64,000 nucleotides of DNA. Source: Amblyornis subalaris (Eukaryota > Chordata > Aves > Passeriformes > Ptilonorhynchidae). The stretch lies in NCBI GenBank assembly GCA_018881555.1, contig JACAXG010000018.1, forward strand, positions 8,431,634 to 8,495,633, read 5' to 3'. Below are positions 45,445 to 55,739 of the stretch, one piece after another. Numbering within the stretch: the stretch's first letter is position 1; every line of letters starts with the position of its first letter. Under the pieces are notes generated by a model. It ran no database searches, was not told the DNA's origin, and was given only the letters and a program-made list of their open reading frames with translations. The translations under genes were made by a program, and so were the position numbers.

Positions 45445-48400
45445 ACCTAAACCCTGGAGGGTTTTTGTAATAGAAAGAGCAAGAGTCTCTCTGACATGTA
45501 AGGTCGATCTTTGCCTATTCAGATGAGATTTTTTGTTTTCAATGAATAATGAACTTTGTATATTATCACATGTATTTATATTTTCCTAGTTTGAAAGCTT
45601 GAACTGTAATTCTCACCATTATTCTGTGTTTTCAACTCAAGGTTACAATTCTTCTTGCTAGGGAATTCTGATCATTGTTATAGAACCTCAGTTCAATCTG
45701 TTTGATTTTTATAAAGGAAAATATCACCTTTTTTTTCAGCAGCACTGACACATATACAATGTAAAATGTTATAGAAGAAATAGCCCTTCGTAGATACAGA
45801 ATTTTGTTCACACGTTCCAGACAGTTTAATGAAAAATATTCTGAGTTGAACTGGCTTTTTAAGTCCTCTTTTTGTAGAATTTACTGTAGATCTCTCAGAA
45901 AACTGGGCACAACCCAACTGAAATGAGTATGTTCTCAATGCAAATGTAAGCCATCTTTTCAGTTTCCTGTAGACAGAAAACATCATGGTGANATTATTAA
46001 ATGACAAGTGCAGGATAAATTACTCTTTCCTGACTTCAGTCCAGACATTTAAACAGAGATGGTTACTGATACTGCTCAGGAAATTGTTCCAATGCAAACA
46101 GGTCAGTGCTGTGCACTCTGCTTTTGATGGGACTGGGCCATTCAAAGGCAGGGCTATTGTGGAACAGAAATTTCCTTTTAAGACTCAGTGCTTTTTTTAA
46201 GGTTTTAGTGAGGATTAATGCTAGGCATTTAAGCTTTTTATTTCCTCCATAATGTAATATATTTTAAATTTTCACTAGCCCGCTTGTTTCACTGTGAGTT
46301 TTCAGGCCATCAGTTAGATCTAAAAGGGGATGTTGATAGAATTTAAGTACACCACTCATTCTTTTCAGCTTAAAACTCTCAGGACAAGGCAACGACCCTG
46401 CTTTAAGGAACAACACCCACTTGCCATAGTTTGTGGTTTACTGCAATCTCTCTCCAGTAACTCTTTATGGGTNTCACATCTACCTCAAGCCATTATAGTT
46501 CAGAAGACACTAGCAACATACAAGACGACCTGTGANGTCCCAGCCAACCCGTTCTATGAACCTAATTTTTTGTATCTTGTAGGTAAGTCTTCCTTGCGTT
46601 TGTCTGTTTTTACAGATTACAGAGATATCAAGATGGTGTAGAAGAGGCTTGCTCTGGAGTGATATCGAAACTTTCAGTATTGAATGATCACAGGCACTAA
46701 TTCCAGGTGAAGGGGAACAATGCTGGTGTTAGCACAGTTAATCCCACTGGGAGCACATCTTAGGAACCAAATACTTTTCTGAGTCTCTCTTTAGTCCTTT
46801 TAGTTCTGAAGATATTCTCTGAAATTTCTGCAGTGTAAATATGAAGGCAGATAGTAAAGGACTATCTTAGGAAAAGTTTGCCCATTGCTATAGGATGTGC
46901 ATTCCAAGTCCTTTGGGCTGTGAGTAGTTACCTTAACGGCTGGTTTTCAGCTATATCACACCAGTAAGGCCTGAAAGTTATTTTGATTCCTGTGTCCCAA
47001 GAACATGAAATGAGGAAAAGCATCACAGGCACTGCTAGTTGGTCATCTCCTAGTGGATAAGAGAGAGAAGATCTTCACTTCCGTTTTCCTGAAAGTTGAT
47101 TTGCCTCTCCTCTCCACATTTGAAAAGAAAAGCTGTCAGACCTTAATTCTTAGTTTAGTAAGAAATGAACAACCTNAAGATCCAGTTACTCTCTTTGATT
47201 CTAAATCTTTCTGATTTAGACTTTTAGTTGACCTCTTCCTCACATTTCCTATTAACTATCATGAACAGTTTAAAAAGAACTGCTAAAACTCATTAAGTAG
47301 TAGATAAAAAATATGACCTGTCCTATACAGTTCATATCAGAAAGCTGACAAGCTTCATTGCAATTCTTTGTCCCACCCCTAACGAAAACTGTCACAATTT
47401 CATAATGAAGGCAGATAAAGGAATAAAAAAAGTCCAGATCCAAGAAAGACCATGAAAGCTTGTGCAACTCCAGTGCTCAAGGAAGCTTAGCACATTGGAC
47501 ACACCCTTGCAAGTACCACAACCTGCAAAGCAGGAACAAAAATGAACTATGTGTACTGTTTCCGAAAATGTAAGCAGTGGATGAATTTTTACTCTCTCTT
47601 TTTTCTTATTTTTGTGAGAATTACAGCTGTTTGTACTAAGTTGTAACACCGAATGTCCAAGGTTGTGTTNGGACAGTAGGAAAACAGTCTGTATCCAATG
47701 ACCTTGTCACTGAGGATATGGTCTCTGGTGCTTTCACTCTATTACCCAACCCAAAACATATAAAAATTGAGGCAAAGACAAAATATCTGTTATTTGATTT
47801 TCTCCGCAGTGGTTTCCATATCTCCTTCAACTTTCTGGGTAATTTGAGACTAGCTTTCTCTGCCTCTGCAGAATGATCTTATTTATTAGGTTCTGTNTCA
47901 CTCACAGTACCTGGTAGGGCAATGCCAGAGATCTAGAGAGCTCCTGTTTACAGGATGTGCCACTTGCCTGCAGAAATTCCTGGAAACAGTCTGCTTGCTG
48001 TGACCTCAGAACAGCCATTTCAATTTACCACAAACCATCAGACAATAGAATTGTATTTACACGATACACATGTTCACCAGGCTTTTTATTACTCCGTTAG
48101 TCACAGATCATGAGAATATAATCTCCCACTCACCAAAGCTCTGGTCTCTGATTGAGTGATTGCTTGTTCCACTTTTCAATCAACAGCTTCTAAAACTATC
48201 AAACCCACGCTTGAAGTAAAAGCTTTCGTCGCTTTCTTCTTGCTTCTTCAGAAGGTCATAAATAGTATTTGTTTTTATCCCAAATATTGTCTTAAAGGGA
48301 CAACTTATTTCCAATTTAAGTAAGTAATCTGACAGCATTTTTCTGACCATGCTCATTCAGCTAAAGAGCAGCTCTATATATTACGAGCTAACAGGGCTTT

Positions 48401-50055
48401 AGCTCCTTATTTAGACAGAAAAAAATATATTGTGAAAGTTACTACTTACATTATTTTTAATGTAAGAATTACTTTATAGCCACTGAGAGGATTAAAAACC
48501 GTTCCCCAGACCACCTCTACCAGCCTGAATAGGCAGACTCTATCCTGATGGTTCCTGTTACAAGTGAGTAGGAACTATTTTTTCTGAGGGAAAACATACC
48601 CAAACACGTCCCAGGAGGCACTCTTCAGTACTTGCTGCAATCACGAAAATGTGCTAAATTACCACGGCCAAATCATATGTTTTTTAAATTGTGATTTTTA
48701 TTCTATTTTTTTCACACAGTTGGTCAGTATGCTTGTTATAAGATAGTAGTAGTAGTCATGTGCGGTAGTGACTCTCATCACCTCCTAATTGTGCTTTTCC
48801 TTGTTTCCTGCCTAGCAGGAAGGGAGGGAATAAGAAGACACAAAGCACTGACTGTCTCTGCTTAGGTAATGGTGAATTTAGAGATTTGCTGAGATTCAGG
48901 GAAAGTGAAAGAAAGACTATGTACATACTGGGATCTTTTTTTTTCCTTTCTTTTGGCAGTGAAATAATCTGTTCTCCCTTCCCTCTGAGAGCTTTTTTCA
49001 GTGAGTCACCTCTATAGCTCTCACTTCTCTGTTGAAACGGGTTGAATTCTCACATTACTTGAAAACTGAAAAAGACAGTCAGCAAATTATTTTTAATGTA
49101 TGGATTTGTTGTGTTAATATTGCAGTTTATTAAACATGAGAAATGGTTAAATTGATCATTTAAAGACAGTTTGAACTACCAGTGAACCTATTATGATTTT
49201 ACTGTGGATGCAAAATTACCATAGTCTAAGTTTTCTTAAAATCTAATAAGATGTCTGGACTTTTACAGTCTGGCAATCAATGTTGGCAAAACCAGTTGTA
49301 ATGATATATGTTCTGAGTAGATCAGATGATGAACCGTATCACATCAAGATCTCNAGGATTGTCCCTTGGTAGTTTTTAACATATTTCTGATCACCTAAAT
49401 CTGTAACACAAAAACACTTGTGGAAATGAATATGTTACTCCAAATGGCCTTTAGCTGTTAAAACATGTCACAACCCATCACTTTGTTGTGATCTAACTGA
49501 CAAGCCAAAATATTCGGTCAGATAGCAAGATCCCTGCTCCTACACCACCAGTAAGATTGTGACCTGGCAAGCTGTTTGGCTCCTACTACAGATTCCAGAA
49601 ATCAAAGTGCTGCCCGAAATATTTTATTCACTTATTCTGCCATTGTTTTCCTTCAGACTCGGTGTCTCCGGATGTGCCTCCAGATCTTGTGTAAACAGAT
49701 TGAATCTTTGTTTATTTTTGAAATAAACAGAATCCAACCACAGTCTGCCTAGCCAACATCTTCTAACTGGAATGGCATCTTTGTTCCCATAAAGAACTCA
49801 ACTATTTGAAAAAAGGATAAGCAAAACTTCCATGCAAATACGAGACTCAGCTGCGATGAACACTTGCTGAACATTGTGTGTTCCAAGACTTTTCATATTT
49901 GTCTTTACTCCAGAAGTGTTAAAGAAAAAAAAAAGTCTTCTGCAATGCTTGTGACAATGCCAATTGAAAAAATTATCTCAAATTATCGCTGAAACTCGAG
50001 AAGAAAATAAAACCCTCTAGCACTATATTTGAAGTGATAGACAATCAGGCATTAC

Positions 50056-51448
50056 TTTATTCTGGCCAGGATGTGCCAAGGAAGAATATTCCAAACACAC
50101 ATGCTTTTACAGGATTTCCCCCGAAACTTTATACCGTCAAAAACCCATAGAGATGCACTATTTCAAAGTTCATTGGTTCAGAGTTGAGCACCCCCCAGTA
50201 TTCAGTTTCTTGGATCTGAATTTCCTCGCCTCCGATGTTGATTAGAGGTTTATTCTTCGATTTTCTTATCAGTCCTTTCCGGACCCGATGACTCCAATTC
50301 TGCCAGAGGCAATGTCTGGAGTAGATGTTCGTAGATGGCCACTGATGTCCCGTTGATGGCCTTTTGTCTTTCCGGGTATCTTTGGGCTACTCCCAGTCTA
50401 TTGGTATGTAAAAAGCCCATCTCCGTGAGCAATGCTGCATCTCGTAAAAACTAAAGAGAATTCCTTTCCCAAAGGCAAAGTCAAGCCAACCCTAACTATA
50501 GAAACAAAATAAAAATTTAAAAGTTATATTGTTTCCAACAAAATTAGAAAACATAATAAAGAAGTTCTTTGCAGATCTGCAAAGATCTGTTTACCCTTAC
50601 TTACTCTAGTTTACCCTTAATGACTGCTCCTTCTTTCTTATTGAAAGAGATTTTGGCATTTTTGCAGCATTTTAGTCNATTACCAGGCAATTTGCTCGTT
50701 TGAGGGATATCTAGGCTCACGGTCATTGATAAGAAGATCCTAAGGGCTAATGCTCCCATCAGATAAGGAAGACGTTTCATTCACTTCCATTCCCTACGTT
50801 CCAGTTTCCTTATTGGACTGAGATAACACCTATGACCCATAGTTCCTTCGTCCATTAACAACTGGGAATACAGGACCACTTGAAATACTTCGTATAGTTT
50901 CCTCTTAAACCAACTACTTTCCCTCCTCAAAACATAAACTTCGGTAACCCAGAAACAACTGAGAAGGGGTTCCTAAACTGATCCTCTCATCCTGGCAAAT
51001 ATAAAATTTATAAAATTCCACCTTCATTTGAGATTTTATGAGCACATGAAGTCTGAGAACCAGAAAATTTTGTAATTTGGGTGCAGATATAAGTAACTTC
51101 TCTAATCAAGAGAAGACATTTGAATATTACTCTCAAGCCTGTTCAAAAATGAATGTTTGTTTCCACAGCATTAGTAGAATCAAATGTTTCTTGGACAATC
51201 TACCAATAATCTGGTGGTCGTTGCTCATCTGAATTTGAACATATTTTCAGTTTGTACTTGCATTGTTTTTTAATTAAAAAAAAAATTGTTGTATTAATTT
51301 CTAAGTTTTCTTTCCTGTAACGTGACCTTGTAGCATTTTTTTTTAAGCTCATGTTTTGTTTCTGTTTTCCCCACCACGTTTCTTTCTCATCTGTTATTAT
51401 TAGCCTGGTTAATTTTTCCTCATCAGTCTTCTCATATACCCAGAGCAT
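50056..51448 (-). pseudogene. Unassigned, probably decayed coding region on the minus strand
   Basis: I do not recognise this. On the minus strand several open stretches follow one another in different frames: 51448-51200 (82 codons, contains DEEKLTRLIITDEKETWW), 50972-50784 (63 codons, contains YSQLLMDEGTMGHRCYLSP), and about 50450-50250 (contains DAALLTEMGFLHTNRLG and INGTSVAIYEHLLQ). Their amino-acid composition looks more protein-like than the background frames here, and the last one keeps CpG-containing codons (CGA, ACG, CCG, TCG) that are rare in the surrounding DNA. Stops and frame changes separate them. A minus-strand AATAAA lies at 50061-50056, about 190 bases after the last stop. 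It could be a degraded gene, an old mobile or viral insertion, or exons of a transcript starting near the STIM2 CpG island. The assignment is inference. Confidence 0.3.
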
Positions 51449-51863
51449 TCACAGCTTGTAGTTTAGAGAGACTGTAAATGGCACCATATGCAGAAAATTT
51501 TTTTCCCCTTTATTCTACTGTTCAAACCTGCTTCAGGGTTATTGTAGGGCTGGCTGAATGTATATATTGGAAAGAACTGTTGGCATTAAACAACTCTGAA
51601 GATTATTTCTTTTCCCTTTTTCTGTTCAGATAAATCAATGTGGTGATTAAGACTAGGTGAATGATAAAATTGCTGACAGAAAAGGCAGCTTAAAGCTGTT
51701 AATACACACTAATAAAAAGCAAAAAAAGCTTTCTGCTCTGAGGATCAATGGAAGGATGTAGGNCAAGACTCGAAAAAAAGGCTCTCCGTTTATCCATACA
51801 GCAAAAAACCACTCAGAAAATTCGACCAATGCTGTCGGAGGCCATTAATACTCACCAGGATTC

Positions 51864-52247
51864 ATGACAGAAAGTAACATAAATGGCCGAACTCAGGCTT
51901 TGCGACCAGTTTGCTCCCTGCAAGAAGATAAACATAGGCACTTGTGGGAAATGCTGTTGCAACACCCTATCAACAATGTAGCATATGCCAGTGCCAGACC
52001 TTCCTCGGGGAAGGTGGCTGTATTTAGAGCAGACCTTGAAATACAGCAACTTCAACTCTTGCTCACACCCTCAGGGTGTCCCCATGCTCCGGGGCATGGG
52101 AACATGTGTTCCGTAAAGCCCATACAGCCACGGAGCACCCAGGCAGTGGTAACCAGGCTGCCCATCTACCACGGTGATGCCTTTTTCCACNCGCTGTTGG
52201 GTCCAGTATCTATAGCAATTACCTGGGAGAGAAGTGACACCAACTAG
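51864..52247 (+). other. 127-codon open frame, unassigned
   Basis: One of the longest open frames outside the CpG island and the CR1 copies. Its translation starts MTESNINGRTQALRP and shows no domain, signal peptide or membrane segment that I recognise. The opposite strand is also nearly open across 52170-51852. The local sequence is slightly GC-richer, which lengthens chance frames. I list it because of its length, not because I believe it codes. Confidence 0.15.
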
Positions 52248-52599
52248 GAGGTTCTCCTCGTGTCTCCTAGGTTCCCTCCTAGGCTAGCAACAATACAGAG
52301 AGTTTGGATATGCCTCTTTGTAGCCTTTAGCAGCTGATAGTGATCAGTGTCTCCATCGTGTCCCACCTCTGAGTCACCAGGATTTCTTCATTGCTCTTTT
52401 TCTCCAGTCCTGGGTATCTCGTGAAATTACAGGCAGATGTGCTGGCTTGGATAATTTGGATGCTATTAGTGTAGTCCATGCTGAGAGCCCTTCTGCTGCC
52501 NTGTGCTTCATCCAGCGACCCCACACCCAGACATTACCCTTCATTCTCCATTCACAACAAACTCCAGCCTTTCTATTACAACTCTCTACATCCAGAGGT

Positions 52600-53456
52600 A
52601 GAGAAAACAGAGATNGATTCTAAACAACTCTAATTGCAAGCATACCCAAGAACCACACAGCTCTGCTGATGAATGGGCTTCGTCACTTAGTGATGAGGAA
52701 CCNTGAAAAGGCTGAGATGCTCAAAGTCCTCTTTCCCTTGTTCTTTACTAGCAAGGTCAGCCCTCAGGGCTCACAGAGCTCTGTGCCTAGCTTGGCAAAG
52801 TTTGGAGGAGTAGACCTCTACTAACTGTAGAGGAAGGTTGAATTTGGGATACTTTAGCAAATTAGATATTTGCAAGTCCTTAGGGCTGGACAGGAGCTGC
52901 TTGTAAAGGCGCTGAGGAAGTTGAGTAATGTCATTGTACTGCTTCCTATCACCTTCAAAAGGCTGTGGAAATCAGGTGGGATTTCCAGTTACTGGAAAAT
53001 AAGCAAATGTTACATTCATCATCAAAGCAAGGTGCAGGAAACCGCGGAACAGTCATCCTTACCCATGAGCTCTCTCAGGGGAGACCATGAAGCAAATCTT
53101 TCGGGAAGCCATTTCTGGGATGACAAAGGACAAGTCAATTCAGAAAACCCAGCATAGTTCTACCAAAACGATTGCCTTTGGTCGTGAGATGGTTGGCTCT
53201 ATGACTGAGGTGATAAAAGCAGCACACGTTGATTTTGGCAAGGCTGTTTCTATGGTATCCATAGCACCTCTGTAATCCATTAGGAACTGGGAAAGTGGAG
53301 GANGTGGATGACAGTCTGAACCACTCTACTTAAAAAGAAGTGTTTTTTAATGAAACTGGCATGTGGTTATGAGTGATGTTCCTCAGGGTTGAGTAGCGGG
53401 TTTAGACTAGATGAACTCTAAAGGTCATATGTTTTTCTCTATTCTGTGATGAAGAC
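52600..53456 (+). mobile_element. CR1 LINE reverse-transcriptase remnant with internal deletion
   Basis: Translated runs follow the CR1 ORF2 order. ELLVKALRKLSNVIV and ITFKRLWKSGGISSYWK correspond to the conserved block before the polymerase core. MKQIFREAISGMTKDKS and a degraded HVDFGKAVSMVS follow, where active copies have a LDFSKAFDTV-type motif. At 53385 the sequence reads GTTCCTCAGGG and then jumps to TAGACTAGATGAACTCTAAAG and the tail ATTCTGTGAT (53441-53450). The polymerase centre, the end of ORF2 and most of the 3' UTR are deleted. Frameshifts and stops make it inactive. The left boundary is approximate. Confidence 0.82.
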
Positions 53457-53459
53457 TTG

Positions 53460-55035
53460 CAGAGCACTCTGTAGAATTTGAGTCCTCATATTGAAACCAC
53501 AAATTATTTAGGTTTGTGTGGATTAACGGGTTAGGCTGCAGCCTTTTCTTCGTTCTGAGCTCATGCAGCTATTCTGCATGACATGAAGTGGCAGTGCATC
53601 ACAAGGCATTTCCGGCTAAGATGCTTCTCACTGTGAGATCTGCTAGGGTGTCCTGACCAGCAGTGATGTCCCCCCAAATCCAGAACACAGGCATTGCTTG
53701 GAAACAATCCATTCCATTCTTCCTGATCTGGGGACTTGTAGTTGAAAGCAGTAGGTGAAAATGGACCAATATTGAAAGAGGATTTTTAGCAAGGATCATT
53801 TTCTATTTTAGGCCCATAGCGTTNTCTTGGAGTGTCCCCATCTCACACCGTTCTGATGCATGGCTTTTCTTTACAGTACTTGTGCAGTCTGGATCCTTTG
53901 ACTCCACTAACTCTCAGTTAAAACAGTTCAGACTTGTCCAGGAAACTTGCCTCTTTCATGTACCCTCTGTGCGTACCTCTCTCTTTGCAATTTAACATTA
54001 ACTAATTAATTAAATTAACAGCTGGTTTCTTTGTTTCCATCTGGGAAATTCACTCTGCTCCAGCTCTCCTCCCTAAAGTTAAACAACATTGAACAAGCTT
54101 TCTTAAGATACAGGCTTTTCATTGTTCTCTTTGCACAAGATCTGGTCAGATACTGTTGGTCTTTAAAGGCTGTTATATTCACCAGCAGAAATGATAAGAC
54201 TATGCACAGCCTTCACGATTCAAACAGAGTTCATTAGGTGTAGACACATTTTCCAAATCTTCATATGTTATATGATTACTTTAAAATTTGTGGGTTTTTT
54301 TTCCCATAAAAATATGTTTCAGCTGGGATGGAGTTTGCATGCCAAGTACGTTGCTAGAGAAATTGTTTCCTGCTGCATTTTAATAGTACTGTAACAATTT
54401 CACTGTTAGCTTTCTGGATTTTGCTGACCCTTGGAAGCAGCTTGTACCGCTCCATTTCATGCTCCTGTCTCCTGTAGAGTCTACAAACGAGGCAAAGTCT
54501 TTTCTCAAGACCCTTTCAACCTCCCTTCTGTTATTTCTTAGGTAATTGCAATAGTTAATAGGAAATGTAATGTTTATATAGCTTTTAGCATCCGTGATGA
54601 ATTACTTTCTCATGCATTGTGTATCTAAGATATTAGATTGAATTTGGTCTTTAAAAGCTGTGTTATTCTNGTTAAATGGCTCTCAACAGAATGCTGGGAA
54701 ATACCACAGGTTTGGACAGGACAAAGCACAAACAAGACTCTACTCCCATTCGGTGGCTTGATGGAAACATCTTAAGCAAAACTNTTATTTTTGTCAAGAA
54801 TTTAAGGACAATGAAATCGTGGTTCAATGTTTGTGAAGACTCAAGTTTTCCTGGTTTCAGTTGTGTGGGAGCAGATTTGAAACTTCCTTTTCTGGTTTCG
54901 TTGTTGTGAGAGTGCTGTAGTACACAGCGAACCGAAACTCCAGAAAGCTCTGCTCAGGTGTCTGCATTGGTGGTGCGACAAGGGCAGGTTTAACAAAGTC
55001 CAAGGTCTCGTGGTTTTGCTCTGTAGCTAAAACGC
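53460..55035. other. Intergenic DNA upstream of the STIM2 CpG island
   Basis: AT-rich sequence between the CR1 remnant and the CpG island. I see no gene or recognised repeat in it. Distal STIM2 promoter elements could lie here but cannot be identified by eye. Confidence 0.5.
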
Positions 55036-55289
55036 CTTATTTTCACATCGTGCCTTTTCGAATCCGGCTCAGCCGGTCTGTATCTGAGGAGTTGCGGGAC
55101 ACGCTGGCGGCCCNGGGGAGCCGGCGCTCCGCAGGGTCCCGGCACGGGCGGGCGTGGGGCCGGCGGGATCCCCGAGGGGCCGCCCCGGGACCGCTTCTCC
55201 CCGCACGCGGACAGAAGTTCCCCGCCGGCCGGCGGTGCAGGCGGGACGACCTGCGGCTGCCGCCGGTCCGGTCCGCTCTGCCCGGCGCT

Positions 55290-55317
55290 GGGGATGGGGA
55301 TCGGGATCGGGATCGGG
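55290..55317 (+). repeat. GGGATC short tandem repeat, G-quadruplex-prone
   Basis: Five runs of three or four G bases are separated by AT or ATC loops (GGGGATGGGGATCGGGATCG and on). Four runs with loops of 1-7 bases meet the usual G-quadruplex pattern. It lies about 245 bases upstream of the STIM2 start codon on the coding strand. Confidence 0.8.
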
Positions 55318-55370
55318 AGCAGGAGCAGGACCGGGACGGTGGCCGCGCTCCGCTCGCCACCCCCTCCCCG

Positions 55371-55378
55371 TGACGTCA
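55371..55378 (+). promoter_or_regulatory. STIM2: Perfect cAMP response element palindrome
   Basis: TGACGTCA, the full consensus for CREB/ATF-family factors, lies about 185 bases upstream of the STIM2 start codon within the CpG island. The site is seen directly; its use is inferred. Confidence 0.75.
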
Positions 55379-55386
55379 CGGCGCGG

Positions 55387-55393
55387 TGACGTG
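55387..55393 (+). promoter_or_regulatory. STIM2: CRE half-site / UPR-element-like TGACGTG
   Basis: TGACGTG begins 16 bases after the start of the perfect CRE. The core is shared by CREB/ATF factors and by ATF6/XBP1-type unfolded-protein-response elements. Function is inferred. Confidence 0.5.
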
Positions 55394-55415
55394 TCGCCCG
55401 GCGGCGCGGGGGCCG

Positions 55416-55422
55416 CCGGAAG
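55416..55422 (+). promoter_or_regulatory. STIM2: ETS-family site CCGGAAG
   Basis: CCGGAAGC in a CpG-island promoter is the usual binding sequence for GABPA-type ETS factors. It lies about 145 bases upstream of the STIM2 start codon. Confidence 0.5.
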
Positions 55423-55561
55423 CGGCGGGAGGCGGCGGGGCCGGCGCGGAGCGGGTTCGTGCCGCCGGAGCGGCAGCGGCGCAACTCCGGCTCCTGCTCT
55501 CGTTCTTTCCTTCCGTCCGTCTCTGTGTTCTTCCCTTCGCTCCGCGGCAGCGACGGTACCG

Positions 55562-55739
55562 ATGAGCGGCCTCCGAGCGCCCGGCGCGCGGCCGGTGTCG
55601 ACCTGCTTGCTCCTGCTGGGGCTGCTCCTGCCCGCCGCCGCCGCGGGCGCGGGCTGCGAGCTGGAGGCTGCGGAGGGCGGCGGCGGCCGGCGGGGAGGAC
55701 GGGGAGGCGCGGCCGCCTGTACGGCGGAGCCGGTGACAG
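55562..55739 (+). CDS. STIM2: STIM2 first coding exon (signal peptide and N-terminal linker)
   Basis: STIM2 is the ER-membrane calcium sensor that activates ORAI channels when ER calcium drops. The exon encodes 59 residues and one base of the next codon. MSGLRAPGARPVSTC leads into a hydrophobic signal-peptide core (LLLLGLLLPAAAA), followed by GCEL, which matches the GCEL after the signal peptide of human STIM2 as I recall it. A Gly/Arg/Ala-rich linker ends in EPVT. The donor is GTAACG; the leftover G plus AT would make the aspartate that starts the next conserved block. The EF-hand, SAM and coiled-coil parts lie in exons beyond the window. The ATG has a weak context (C at -3, A at +4), and the frame stays open upstream to at least 55154, so initiation upstream is possible. 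Synteny after TBC1D19 supports the call. Confidence 0.87.

Larger units (their letters stand above)
38546..49600. other. Intergenic region between TBC1D19 and the 50-kb candidate coding remnants
   Basis: Mostly AT-rich, with no recognisable gene. It includes a GC-richer patch at about 41830-42270 and a 23-base T tract at 45422-45444. Short open frames occur on both strands, but none has a recognisable domain and their lengths are what chance gives. Confidence 0.5.

Noticed and set aside
47270..47649. Overlapping minus-strand frames rich in Cys, Trp and Phe that might suggest a membrane protein.
   Set aside because: The two frames overlap each other, lack a signal peptide and resemble no known family. 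They are best explained by chance.
48180..48356. A 58-codon minus-strand open frame (starts MSMVRKMLSDYLLKLEIS) with a protein-like composition.
   Set aside because: No signal peptide, domain or splice context that I recognise. Frames of this size occur many times by chance in this window.
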